The notes under the pieces were generated by a model. The model was not told the origin of the DNA. It ran no database searches and worked only from the letters and a program-made list of their open reading frames with translations. Positions 9,431 to 17,475 of a DNA stretch of 64,000 bases are shown in pieces. The translations under genes were made by a program, and so were the position numbers. Position 1 is the first letter of the stretch. Each line of letters begins with the position of its first letter. The stretch is from Thermoanaerobaculia bacterium (GTDB taxonomy: Bacteria > Acidobacteriota > Thermoanaerobaculia > Gp7-AA8). The stretch is from assembly GCA_017883235.1 (NCBI GenBank), contig JADGNY010000009.1, forward strand, positions 1 to 64,000. Reading direction: 5' to 3'.

Positions 9431-10210
9431 TTGAATTCCGTGGTTTGTATCGCGCAGGTGCCCGACACCGAGACGCGTATCAAGATCGGTGGCGACGGGC
9501 GCCACATCGACGAAACCGGCGTCAAATACATCGTTTCTCCCTACGACGAATACGCCCTCGAGGCGGCCATCCGCCTGAAGGAAAAAGAGGGCGGCGACGT
9601 CACCGTTCTCGGCTTCGGACCCGACCGCGTGCAGCAGGCGCTGCGCGAATCGCTGGCGCGCGGGGCCACGAAGGCGCTGCATGTGAAGGGCGAAGCCGGC
9701 GACGCCGACTCGCTCGGCATCGCCAAGGTGCTTGCGGCCGCGATCAAGAACCTGCCGCACGATCTCGTCTTCTTCGGCAAGCAGGGCGTCGGCACCGACA
9801 ACTCGCTCGTCGGCCCGATGGTCGCGGAGCTGCTCGGCTATCCGCAGATCAACGTCGTGACCCACCTCGACGCGGCCGGAGGCAAGGTCACCGCTCATCG
9901 GGAGATCGAAGGGGCGGAGGAGATCATCGAGGCTGCGACGCCGGCGGTGATCACGGCGCAGAAGGGGTTGAACGAGCCTCGTTACGCGTCGCTCAAGGGA
10001 ATCATGGCGGCGAAGAAGATCGCCATCGATACCAAATCGATCGCGGACCTCGGCCTTGCCGAGTCCGACATCCTCAACCAGCGCGTGACCGTCGTGTCGC
10101 TGGAACTGCCGCCTGAGAAGAGCGGCGGCCGCAAGATCGACGGCTCCGATCCGCAAGCGGCGGCGAAGGAAATCGTCCGCTACATCAAAGAGGAGGCGAA
10201 GGCGTTGTAG
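9431..10210 (+). CDS. etfB: electron transfer flavoprotein beta subunit
   Basis: About 259 residues from a TTG at 9431, chosen because GGAGG at 9420-9424 lies six bases upstream. An ATG 54 bases earlier would add an unlikely N-terminus. The chain begins NSVVCIAQVPDTETRIK and continues with the Rossmann-like ETF beta fold, including SPYDEYALEAAIRLKE and the AMP-binding segment near VGTDNSLVGPMVAELL. ETF carries electrons from acyl-CoA dehydrogenases to ETF-quinone oxidoreductase. The alpha subunit follows 86 bases downstream, separated by a dyad element. The enoyl-CoA hydratase at 62140 would serve the same fatty-acid oxidation route. Confidence 0.93.
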   Translation: MNSVVCIAQVPDTETRIKIGGDGRHIDETGVKYIVSPYDEYALEAAIRLKEKEGGDVTVLGFGPDRVQQALRESLARGATKALHVKGEAGDADSLGIAKVLAAAIKNLPHDLVFFGKQGVGTDNSLVGPMVAELLGYPQINVVTHLDAAGGKVTAHREIEGAEEIIEAATPAVITAQKGLNEPRYASLKGIMAAKKIAIDTKSIADLGLAESDILNQRVTVVSLELPPEKSGGRKIDGSDPQAAAKEIVRYIKEEAKAL

Positions 10211-10211
10211 C

Positions 10212-10291
10212 GGTTGCGAGGTCGCGAGGTTCCGAGGTCGCGGAGGTGGCGACCGCGAGACCGCGCGACCCCGAGACCGCGCGACCCCGAC
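10212..10291. repeat. GC-rich dyad element between etfB and etfA
   Basis: The left side repeats GAGGTCGCG twice with small changes (10219-10250). The right side repeats GACCGCGCGACCCCGA twice as its approximate inverted complement. The sequence differs from the GGGAGTCGGG family, but the design is the same: short GC-rich units arranged as a long imperfect hairpin. It fills nearly the whole gap between two genes that are normally tightly linked. Confidence 0.6.
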
Positions 10292-10296
10292 AGACC

Positions 10297-11250
10297 ATGC
10301 CCACCGTTCTCGTTTTCTGCGAAGTTCAGGACAACAAACTCAAGAAGGCCTCACGGGAGGCTCTTTCGATCGGGCGCAAACTCGCCGAGGCCGCCGGCGG
10401 CGATCTGGTGGCCTTCGCGGCTGATCGCGCCGCCGCGGACGATGCGGGCCGGTATGGTGCGAAGAAGCTCTACGTCACCAATGCCGGCGGCTACAACACC
10501 GAGACGTACACCACCGCCATGCAGGCGGCCATGGAACAGGCTTCCGCATCGATCGTCCTTCTCGGCGGGACTTCGAACGGCCGCGATCTGGCGCCGCGGC
10601 TGGCCGCGCGGTTGAATACCGGCGTGGCCTCGGATGTCGACCGGCTCGAATGGACCGGCGGCAAGCTGCGCGCACGCCGTCCCGTCTACTCGGGGAAAGC
10701 GTTCGCTACCGTCGAGATCAGCGGTACGCCTGCGATCGCCACGACGCGCATCAACGCCTTTCCGGCCGAGGAGTCGGGTGGAGGAGCAGCGGAGGTCGTC
10801 GAGATCAGCGCTTCTCTCGACTCGAAAACGACGGTCGTCGAAACGAAGGTCTCCGAAGGGGGCGAGTTGTCGATCGTCGAAGCGGACATCATCGTGTCTG
10901 GTGGCCGCGGGCTGAAGGAAGCGGCGAACTTCTCGCTCATCCGCGATCTGGCGCAAGCCATCGGCGGTGCGGTCGGCGCATCGCGCGCAACGGTGGACGC
11001 CGGCTGGATCGATCATCAGCATCAGGTCGGCCAGACGGGCCGCGTGGTCAGCCCGAACGTTTATATCGCCGCCGGCGTTTCCGGCGCCATCCAGCATCTG
11101 GCCGGCATGTCCTCGTCGAAGCACATCATCGCGATCAACAAAGATCCCGAGGCGCCGATCTTCCGGATCGCCGACCTCGGCGTGGTCGGCGATCTCTTCA
11201 CCATCGTTCCCGCGCTGACCGAAGAAGTCAAAAAGGCGAAAGCGCACTGA
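10297..11250 (+). CDS. etfA: electron transfer flavoprotein alpha subunit
   Basis: About 317 residues from the ATG at 10297; an upstream ATG at 10246 lies inside the dyad element and is unlikely. The N-terminal domain ([17 protein letters not shown]) resembles ETF beta. The C-terminal FAD-binding domain carries the family signature from [20 protein letters not shown] through the [14 protein letters not shown] segment to the end. It forms the heterodimer with etfB. A hairpin followed by few U residues lies just after the stop. Confidence 0.94.
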   Translation: MPTVLVFCEVQDNKLKKASREALSIGRKLAEAAGGDLVAFAADRAAADDAGRYGAKKLYVTNAGGYNTETYTTAMQAAMEQASASIVLLGGTSNGRDLAPRLAARLNTGVASDVDRLEWTGGKLRARRPVYSGKAFATVEISGTPAIATTRINAFPAEESGGGAAEVVEISASLDSKTTVVETKVSEGGELSIVEADIIVSGGRGLKEAANFSLIRDLAQAIGGAVGASRATVDAGWIDHQHQVGQTGRVVSPNVYIAAGVSGAIQHLAGMSSSKHIIAINKDPEAPIFRIADLGVVGDLFTIVPALTEEVKKAKAH

Positions 11251-11253
11251 ACG

Positions 11254-11281
11254 AAAAAGGCCGCCGTAAACGGCAGCCTTT
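11254..11281 (+). terminator. hairpin after etfA
   Basis: The arms AAAGGCCGCCGT and ACGGCAGCCTTT pair with one mismatch around a loop of about three adenines, starting four bases after the etfA stop. The A-run before and T-run after make it readable in both directions. It may therefore also end the leftward secreted-protein gene at 11304. Confidence 0.7.
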
Positions 11282-11303
11282 CGAGGTGGCGATCAAAGAG
11301 AAA

Positions 11304-11846
11304 TCAATCCTGGCCGGCGCCGGGCCGCGGCGCCTCGCCGGGCTTCTCGGGTGACTGTCTCGGAGCTGGATCCTTGCCGACGATTGTCTTGGTCGCGTAG
11401 CCGGCTGACATCGATCTCGAGATCGGATTGGTGCCGGGCGGGAGGCACTCCAGCGTAACAATGGTGGCGTGCCGCGCAAACGCGGCATCACAGCGACGGT
11501 CGTTCCGGGCGTTGTAGATCCGCGGGCTCTTGGCAACGACGCGCTTCCCGTCGGGGTCGAGGACGATGAAGTAGTACTCGATCTCCTCGTTGGGATCGAA
11601 CTTCGGCAGCGTCACCTGCGACATCTTGCCGAGGTTCTTCCCATCGACGTAACACCAGTCGGTTGCTCCCTGGCGGCGGAAGTACGCGCGGAGAAGGCCG
11701 TCGTCGACAGTCTCGACTTTCATGATGGCCATTTCACCCTCGACCATGCAGCCCGGCGGATAGTGCTCGATCGAGCCTGGTTGCACGGCCATCGCGGCGA
11801 CGGCGCTCATCGCGAAAGCGAGGGTGAGGAGGATGCGGATCTTCAT
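11304..11846 (-). CDS. secreted protein of unknown function
   Basis: About 180 residues from an ATG at 11846, chosen over an ATG at 11879 because GAGGTAACC precedes it. The N-terminus is a signal peptide (MKIRILLTLAFAMSAVAAMA). The mature part has several Cys residues (PPGCMVEG, DWCYVDG, RRCDAAF, LECLPPG), suggesting disulphides, and a beta-rich centre (FDPNEEIEYYFIVLDPDGK). The tail is Pro/Gly/Gln-rich. The pattern of an extracytoplasmic beta domain is clear, but the family is not recognised. It may be the last gene of the export operon. Confidence 0.7.
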   Translation of the reverse strand: MKIRILLTLAFAMSAVAAMAVQPGSIEHYPPGCMVEGEMAIMKVETVDDGLLRAYFRRQGATDWCYVDGKNLGKMSQVTLPKFDPNEEIEYYFIVLDPDGKRVVAKSPRIYNARNDRRCDAAFARHATIVTLECLPPGTNPISRSMSAGYATKTIVGKDPAPRQSPEKPGEAPRPGAGQD

Positions 11847-11883
11847 GGTTACCTCGAACAAAACATGATAATACGGCAAAATT

Positions 11884-13305
11884 TCACTGTTGGGCCATGA
11901 TCCGGTCGCGATAGGCCAGGATGGCCGGCGTTTGCGGCAACGCGGGCATGGCGCGGGTGATCAACTGGCGCGCCAGCGCGTAGTCCCCGAGCTCGTAGCG
12001 GTTCACGGCTTCGTAGAACATGTGACTCTCTTCGCCGGCCTTGAGCGGGTACGTTTTCCGGTACTGCGCGGACGATTCCGCGTAGAGGGCGGTCTGGCTG
12101 AGCGCGCGGGCCAGCGCCTGCCGCTCGCCGCGCTGAAGATCCGGCATCAGCGCGATCCGGCGCAGCTCGCTGCGAGCTCCGACGATGTTGCCCGTTCCCA
12201 CCATCCGCTCCGCGTTAGAGATCTGCGCGGTCACCGGTTCCGCCGTCGAAGGGGGCACAGGAGATGGAGCGACGTTGGCGGGCACGGGTGCCGGTTGAAC
12301 CGGTGCCGGCTGCACGGTTGCCGGCTGAACGGTCGGCTGCACATGTGTCGGCTGCACGGGTGCCGGCTGGGGAGGCTTGGGAGCAGGTACCGGCGCAACC
12401 GGCTGCGGCGCTGGTTTCGGATCGATCGTCTGCAGCGCCTCGCGAACGTCAGGGCGGTCGAGGACGGATGCGGGGAGGATGTGACGTACGCCGGCCGCAT
12501 CGGCGACCCGGCCAATGTTCACGAGGGCGATGAGATAGGCGGCGGACTCGTCGTCCGTGAGCCGCCGGCGCGTCCGGACGACCGCGTAGTGCTCAGCGAC
12601 CTCGTTCCATGCGCCGTGGGCATGGCCGATCTGCGCGAGCGCAGCATGTGCGTTCGGATTGGTGTCGTCCGCGGCAAACGCGAGGTCGGCGTAACGGCGC
12701 GCGCCCGCTTCGTCGCCCGCGGCGACCCGTTCGAGGGCCAGCCTGCCGTAGTCGAGTGCCGGTTGTGGCGTCTGGACGTTGTCGTCGTTCTTTTTCACGG
12801 TGACGGCCACATTGGGCTTCTTCGTGGGAGTCGGTACGGTCGGCAAGGGCCGGCGGCTTGGCGTGGGTGTTCCGGCTGGCACCGAGGGAGCCTTGTCTGC
12901 AAATCGCGCAAAGGCCGGGACGTTGGCGAGCTGCTCGCGGGTGAGCAGCACCGGCAGAAGATGCTCGAAGGCGGTGCGCACATCGGGCGGCAGCACAAGC
13001 GTGGCGTAGGACGGCTTGATCTGCTCCGCCTGGGTGACTTTCAGCGCAGCGAGCCGGGAGTCCTCGACACGGTCGAGCTTGTCGTTGGTGACGGTGAGAT
13101 AGATCTCCGCCGTCTCGTAGGCGGGGATGTCGTCGACGCGGCCGAATGCGGCAATGCGCAGCTCATCGACCGCACGGGCGTACGCGGCGCGGTTGAAATC
13201 GATGACGCCACTCTGGAATCGCGCTTCGTAAAAGCTCTGCGCGAAGGCCGGAATGGTGGCGAAAACGATAAAGAGCGCCATGAGCGGGCGCAGTTGTGGA
13301 TTCAC
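11884..13305 (-). CDS. periplasmic TPR-like protein with proline-rich linkers
   Basis: This 473-residue protein starts at a GTG that overlaps the stop of the upstream phosphatase gene (GTGA). A signal peptide ending in IPAFAQS is followed by helical repeats resembling tetratricopeptides (for example RLALERVAAGDEAGARRYAD and NPNAHAALAQIGHAHG). Two low-complexity linkers rich in Pro, Thr, Val and Gln separate the helical blocks; the larger, near 12240-12420, repeats QPAPV and QPTV units. The C-terminal block again looks TPR-like (EAVNRYELGDYALARQLI). Position at the end of an export operon suggests a periplasmic scaffold for the machinery, but this is inference. Confidence 0.75.
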   Translation of the reverse strand: MNPQLRPLMALFIVFATIPAFAQSFYEARFQSGVIDFNRAAYARAVDELRIAAFGRVDDIPAYETAEIYLTVTNDKLDRVEDSRLAALKVTQAEQIKPSYATLVLPPDVRTAFEHLLPVLLTREQLANVPAFARFADKAPSVPAGTPTPSRRPLPTVPTPTKKPNVAVTVKKNDDNVQTPQPALDYGRLALERVAAGDEAGARRYADLAFAADDTNPNAHAALAQIGHAHGAWNEVAEHYAVVRTRRRLTDDESAAYLIALVNIGRVADAAGVRHILPASVLDRPDVREALQTIDPKPAPQPVAPVPAPKPPQPAPVQPTHVQPTVQPATVQPAPVQPAPVPANVAPSPVPPSTAEPVTAQISNAERMVGTGNIVGARSELRRIALMPDLQRGERQALARALSQTALYAESSAQYRKTYPLKAGEESHMFYEAVNRYELGDYALARQLITRAMPALPQTPAILAYRDRIMAQQ

Positions 13306-14102
13306 CTTGTAAGCATCTTTCGTATGCGGCTGAAGAGACGACCGGATTCGTTGCCGGACGCCTCCGGCAGATCAGGATCGTACACGAGTCCGCGGTTTTC
13401 TACGATTGATTTTGGATTGTCGACGAAGAGCGCCTGCGCGATTTGCTCGCCGGCGAGGTCGGCGACGCGCTCGCGCGCGGCACGAAATCGGGGCGGCCGT
13501 TTGGTCCCGTTGTGCGCATCGGTGGCCATGACGTGCACCCATCCGCGCCTGAGCCAGTCGGTGGCCGCGGCCTGCGCTTCGGGACCGAATTCGCCCGTGA
13601 TGCTGCCCGTGGTGACCTGGGTCTTCACGCCGATCCGGATCAGCGACGCCAGGAATTCGGGCTTCGACTGGAAGATGATATTGCGCTCCGGATGCGCGAT
13701 GACCGGCGTCCAGCCCTCGAGCTGTATGCGGTAGAGCGGTTCGCGAACGAGAGGAGGGACTGCATTGCTGGCGAACTCGACGAGGATGTAGCGGCCGCCG
13801 GCGAGGGGGATGATCGACTCTCCCCGCAGCATCTCGTCCATGTCGTGCGCGAAGAAGTACTCGGAGCCGAGAACGATACGCGGGTTCTCGCCGACCTTGC
13901 CGCGCAGTTCGTCGAGGATCGACGTGAGCTGCGTGCGGGACGTGTTCTTCCAGCGCCCGCGCAGCACGTGCGGCGTGGCCACAATCGTCTCGATCCCCTC
14001 GTCCGCCGCCATCCGGCACTGGTCGACCGACTCGGCGAGCGTACGAGGACCATCGTCAACGCCAGGAAGACAATGGTGATGGATGTCAATCATGCGAGGC
14101 AC
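13302..14102 (-). CDS. CpsB/CapC-type (PHP) protein-tyrosine phosphatase
   Basis: This 266-residue cytoplasmic protein of the PHP metal-dependent family begins MIDIHHHCLPGVDDGPR, the YwqE/CpsB/Wzb-replacement signature with its metal-binding histidines. Further ligands are in IVATPHVL, GSEYFF, IAHPERN and MATDAHNG. These enzymes dephosphorylate the tyrosine cluster of BY-kinases in capsule and exopolysaccharide synthesis. It lies directly behind the kinase gene, 11 bases away, which supports this role strongly. It is most common in Gram-positive bacteria but also occurs in several diderm phyla. Confidence 0.9.
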   Translation of the reverse strand: MPRMIDIHHHCLPGVDDGPRTLAESVDQCRMAADEGIETIVATPHVLRGRWKNTSRTQLTSILDELRGKVGENPRIVLGSEYFFAHDMDEMLRGESIIPLAGGRYILVEFASNAVPPLVREPLYRIQLEGWTPVIAHPERNIIFQSKPEFLASLIRIGVKTQVTTGSITGEFGPEAQAAATDWLRRGWVHVMATDAHNGTKRPPRFRAARERVADLAGEQIAQALFVDNPKSIVENRGLVYDPDLPEASGNESGRLFSRIRKMLTR

Positions 14103-14113
14103 ACCTCGCCGGA

Positions 14114-16318
14114 TTAGCCGACCCTCTTGGCGGGCTGCTCCTTCGCCGAGCGGGATTCCTCGTGATAGTAGTCGTAGTAGCTCTTCTTGAACGAATAGCC
14201 GTACTGCTGCAGATCGAGGTTGTTGAGGATCGCACCGAGAACCGGGATGTTGCTCTGGCGAAGGCGCTCGGCCGCGCGCTGCACGATGTCGCGCGGGGTC
14301 TGCCCCCCGTGAACGCAGAGCACGACCCCGTCGGCATTCGCGGCCAGGACGATCGAGTCGGTCACGGCCATGACCGGGGGAGAGTCGAAGATGACGAAGG
14401 CAAACCGAGCCCGGATCTCGTGGATGAGGTGCTTCATCCGGTCGGAGCCGAGCAATTCCGACGGGTTCGGGGGCGTGGGCCCGGAAAGAATGAGTGAGAG
14501 GTTCGGGACCTGGGTTTCCTGGATGACGTCGTCGAGCGGGATGTTGGCGGCGAGGTAGTTCACGAGACCGAGGTTCATCTTGCCGCGGAAAACCTTCTGC
14601 AGCCGCGGGCGGCGAAGATCGGCGTCGATGAGCAGCACCGGCTTGCCCATCTGGGCGAGGACGGTAGCGAGGTTGACGGCCGTCGTGGTCTTTCCTTCGC
14701 GAGCGAAGGTCGAGGAGATGACGATGACTTTCGGCGAGCTTGCCGATGCCAGGAGCAGCGATGTGCGAAAGGCGCGATACGCTTCGGCGATGGCGGAGCG
14801 TGTATCGCTGTGCGGCAGAAGGTCGATGCCGCTCTGCTCGTTGCCCGGTTCGACGACAGGCCGGAGCTTCGCTGCCCCCCGGCCGTAACCATAGCCGTAT
14901 CCGTATCCGCCGCGGCCGGCTGAGTTGGCCGCCGGGATGACGCCGAGGGAGGCAAACTTCGTAACGCGCTCGAGCTCCTCGGGAGTCTTGATGGAGCGGT
15001 CCATGTATTCGAGGAAGAAGATCGCGGCCAGGCCGAGCACCACGCCGAGCGGGAAAGCGTTCTGCAGGTTCTTCCGCAGCGTCACGTTGAACCGCTCCAT
15101 CGGCAACTGGGCATGATCGACGAAGTGAATGTTCGACGATGCCGAACCGCGAAGACGGGCGGTGACCTCGGTCTCGTTCTGCCGCTTTTCCAGTTGATCC
15201 AGAAGTGATTGCTTCGACTCGAGCGTGCGCGTCAGATCGCCAAACCCGGCGGCGGTGACGTTGAGAGACATCGTTTCGCGCTTCTGCGCGATCATGGCCG
15301 CGTACATCTGGTCTTCGTTCTGTTGCGCGGCCGAGAGATCGCGTTTCGCGACGTCGCGCATGCGGGTAAAGGCGCTGGCGATCGCGGACATCCGGGCCTG
15401 ATGGGTCTTTTCGATCGAGTTCTTCAGCGCGACCATCGTCGGATAGGTTGGAGTGAACGTGGTGAGTTTCTGGCTGTATTCGCGCTGATTCCGCGATTCC
15501 TCTTCCGTGAGCTGGACAACCAGCGGATCGCCGCTCGTGACCGATTCCGAATTGGCGCGCGACAGGGCGTCGAATGCGTTTAGTTTTTCGAGACGGGAGT
15601 TGGTGGCGTTCTGGACGTCCGTGTTCAGCTTCGCAAGCCGCTGAACCGGGATGCTGCTGGCGTCGGCACTCGACACCAGCCCTTTCGTTTCACCGAATTG
15701 CTGCAGTTGCCGCCGGGTGACTTCGATGTCGGCACGAACCTGGGCCACCTGGCGGTCGAGAAACTCGCTGGTCTGCTTCACCGACTCGAACTTCTTCTCG
15801 TTGTTGAGCCGGATGTACGATTCGCCCACCCCTTCGACGATTTTTTGCGCGAGGCGGGGCGTTGAGGATATGTAGGTGATATCGACCAGCGACGTGTTCC
15901 GCACGGGAGTGACTTCGAGCGGACCGTTGATCACGCCGGCCATCGACGAGCGAATGTTCGCGATCTGCTCCGGCGTCTTTCCGGTAATCCCGGCCGGGTA
16001 GAAATCGGGATCGCTCAGGAGCTTCTGGTCGTCGATGACTCTCTCGGCCAGACCGCGGCTTTTCAGCAGGATATATTGCGTCTGCAGGAATTCCTGGTCA
16101 GAAGCGGCGATGCCGAAGAGATCGTCGACCGTGAGCTGATTCGGATTCTCCCGCTCGATCTGGATCTCGATCCCGGACTTGTAGAGCGGTTTCGAGAAAC
16201 GGCTGGCCAGAAATGTACCTGCCATCACCACCGCGAGGATCGACGCCGCGACCTTCCATCGCTTGTAGATGATGTTCCAGTAATGGGAAAGATGGACTTC
16301 CTGGCTGTTCAGGTCCAT
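14114..16318 (-). CDS. polysaccharide chain-length determinant with BY-kinase domain (Wzc-like)
   Basis: This 734-residue protein has two membrane segments, near residues 25-45 and 440-455, flanking a large periplasmic Wzz-type coiled region. A cytoplasmic tyrosine-kinase domain follows. Walker A is in STFAREGKTTT, A' in LLIDADLRRP and Walker B in FVIFDSPPV. The last 34 residues carry six tyrosines (QQYGYSFKKSYYDYYHEE), the autophosphorylation cluster. The linker between membrane and kinase holds an unusual Tyr-Gly repeat (GYGYGYGYGRG). Such proteins set chain length and drive polymerisation and export of Wzy-dependent polysaccharides. It sits between the phosphatase and the export gene. Confidence 0.94.
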   Translation of the reverse strand: MDLNSQEVHLSHYWNIIYKRWKVAASILAVVMAGTFLASRFSKPLYKSGIEIQIERENPNQLTVDDLFGIAASDQEFLQTQYILLKSRGLAERVIDDQKLLSDPDFYPAGITGKTPEQIANIRSSMAGVINGPLEVTPVRNTSLVDITYISSTPRLAQKIVEGVGESYIRLNNEKKFESVKQTSEFLDRQVAQVRADIEVTRRQLQQFGETKGLVSSADASSIPVQRLAKLNTDVQNATNSRLEKLNAFDALSRANSESVTSGDPLVVQLTEEESRNQREYSQKLTTFTPTYPTMVALKNSIEKTHQARMSAIASAFTRMRDVAKRDLSAAQQNEDQMYAAMIAQKRETMSLNVTAAGFGDLTRTLESKQSLLDQLEKRQNETEVTARLRGSASSNIHFVDHAQLPMERFNVTLRKNLQNAFPLGVVLGLAAIFFLEYMDRSIKTPEELERVTKFASLGVIPAANSAGRGGYGYGYGYGRGAAKLRPVVEPGNEQSGIDLLPHSDTRSAIAEAYRAFRTSLLLASASSPKVIVISSTFAREGKTTTAVNLATVLAQMGKPVLLIDADLRRPRLQKVFRGKMNLGLVNYLAANIPLDDVIQETQVPNLSLILSGPTPPNPSELLGSDRMKHLIHEIRARFAFVIFDSPPVMAVTDSIVLAANADGVVLCVHGGQTPRDIVQRAAERLRQSNIPVLGAILNNLDLQQYGYSFKKSYYDYYHEESRSAKEQPAKRVG

Positions 16319-16406
16319 GACGGAGTGTAACCGTGAATGGCTTCAGCGGCTTCCAACGGATTGGATCGCGAGATCAGAGCATTCGTCCGATCTCGGGCCG
16401 ATTGCG

Positions 16407-17285
16407 TCAGAAGAAGCTTTCCGCGAAAACGATCCGGTCGCCGTCGAGCAATACGACGTCATTCTGGCGGCCGTCGATGATTTTCTTGAAATCGTAGTGA
16501 AATGTCTTCTCCGCCCCACCAACCACGCGCTTGAGGATGACCCTTTTCGAGGCGCGGTCGGTCGGGCCGCCGGCGGCGGCGAGAACCTGCAGCAGGGTCG
16601 GCGACTGCGAGCGGCGGAACTGCACGCTGCCCGGATGCATCACTTCGCCGAGGACGTAAATATTGATCGAGGCGTCGATGGGAACGTTGATCACGTCGTT
16701 CGCGCGGAGCGGTAGGTTGAGATCGGGGTTGCCGTTGACCATCAGGTCGTCGATATCGATCGCGATCTGCTCGGTGAGGCCGTTCGCCGCCGTGCGAAGG
16801 ACATAGAGGGTCCGTCCGTATCCGGTGGCAAGCCCGCCGGCCTGGGTGATGGCCTGGATGAGGGTGATGTTCCCGGTGATCCCGATGGTTCCTGGCCGCA
16901 TCACGGCGCCGATCACCGAGATCGGCTTGCTGCCCGCCTCGAGCACGGTCACGGAGACGTCGGGCTTGTTGATGTACTTCTCGAGCAGACCCTTGATGCG
17001 CGTTTCGACCTCACTAGGCGTCAGACCCGAAACGTCCACCTTGCCGATGAGCGGCATGGCGATGCGGCCGTCGTCCGTGACGGTCATCTTCGAGTAAAGA
17101 TTCGGATCCTGAAACACCTTGATTTCGATGACATCGCGAGGGCCGATCGGCGCATCACTCGCACTCTGCGTTTGGTTGGAAATCAACGCGCGTGGCGGGA
17201 CCTGCTGCTGCGGCAGCAGTGTGCTTTGTGCCAGCACGGAAGCTGACGACGCCACGATCACGATTGCATATGCGACTCGGTTCAT
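16407..17285 (-). CDS. polysaccharide export (OPX/SLBB) protein, non-lipoprotein type
   Basis: About 292 residues from the ATG at 17285, preceded by GGAAGAA. A signal peptide ends near SVLAQS, with no lipobox cysteine, so this is not a Wza-type lipoprotein. The Poly_export domain is clear (GPRDVIEIKVFQDPNLYSKM), followed by SLBB repeats (KPISVIGAVMRPGTIGI and INIYVLGEVMHPGSVQF). The C-terminal alpha-helical barrel of Wza, which crosses the outer membrane, is absent. This short form normally needs a partner barrel, which the gene just upstream could supply. Confidence 0.9.
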   Translation of the reverse strand: MNRVAYAIVIVASSASVLAQSTLLPQQQVPPRALISNQTQSASDAPIGPRDVIEIKVFQDPNLYSKMTVTDDGRIAMPLIGKVDVSGLTPSEVETRIKGLLEKYINKPDVSVTVLEAGSKPISVIGAVMRPGTIGITGNITLIQAITQAGGLATGYGRTLYVLRTAANGLTEQIAIDIDDLMVNGNPDLNLPLRANDVINVPIDASINIYVLGEVMHPGSVQFRRSQSPTLLQVLAAAGGPTDRASKRVILKRVVGGAEKTFHYDFKKIIDGRQNDVVLLDGDRIVFAESFF

Positions 17286-17475
17286 TTCTTCCTTCCAGCG
17301 TTCGTCGCCCTTGGTCTCAGGTGATCCGAGACGCCGGGCAATTCTCCTCGTTTGACATGCCCTAGAACTGAATCCTAACTGGCGGAGCGTCAGCTCCCTG
17401 TACCGGATCCTCAAAATTATCCGTCAAAAAAACGGAGGCGCCCATCCTTCGAGGTTCGAGAGTTATTTGCTGCGA
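17286..17475. promoter_or_regulatory. gap upstream of the export gene, possible promoter
   Basis: This 190-base gap separates the barrel gene from the export gene in an otherwise tight set. On the minus strand a good -35 hexamer (TTGACG, complement of 17422-17427) is present, but the -10 candidates at normal spacing are poor. A small hairpin (GGAGC and GCTCC) lies at 17384-17397. The region probably drives the downstream export genes separately. Confidence 0.25.
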
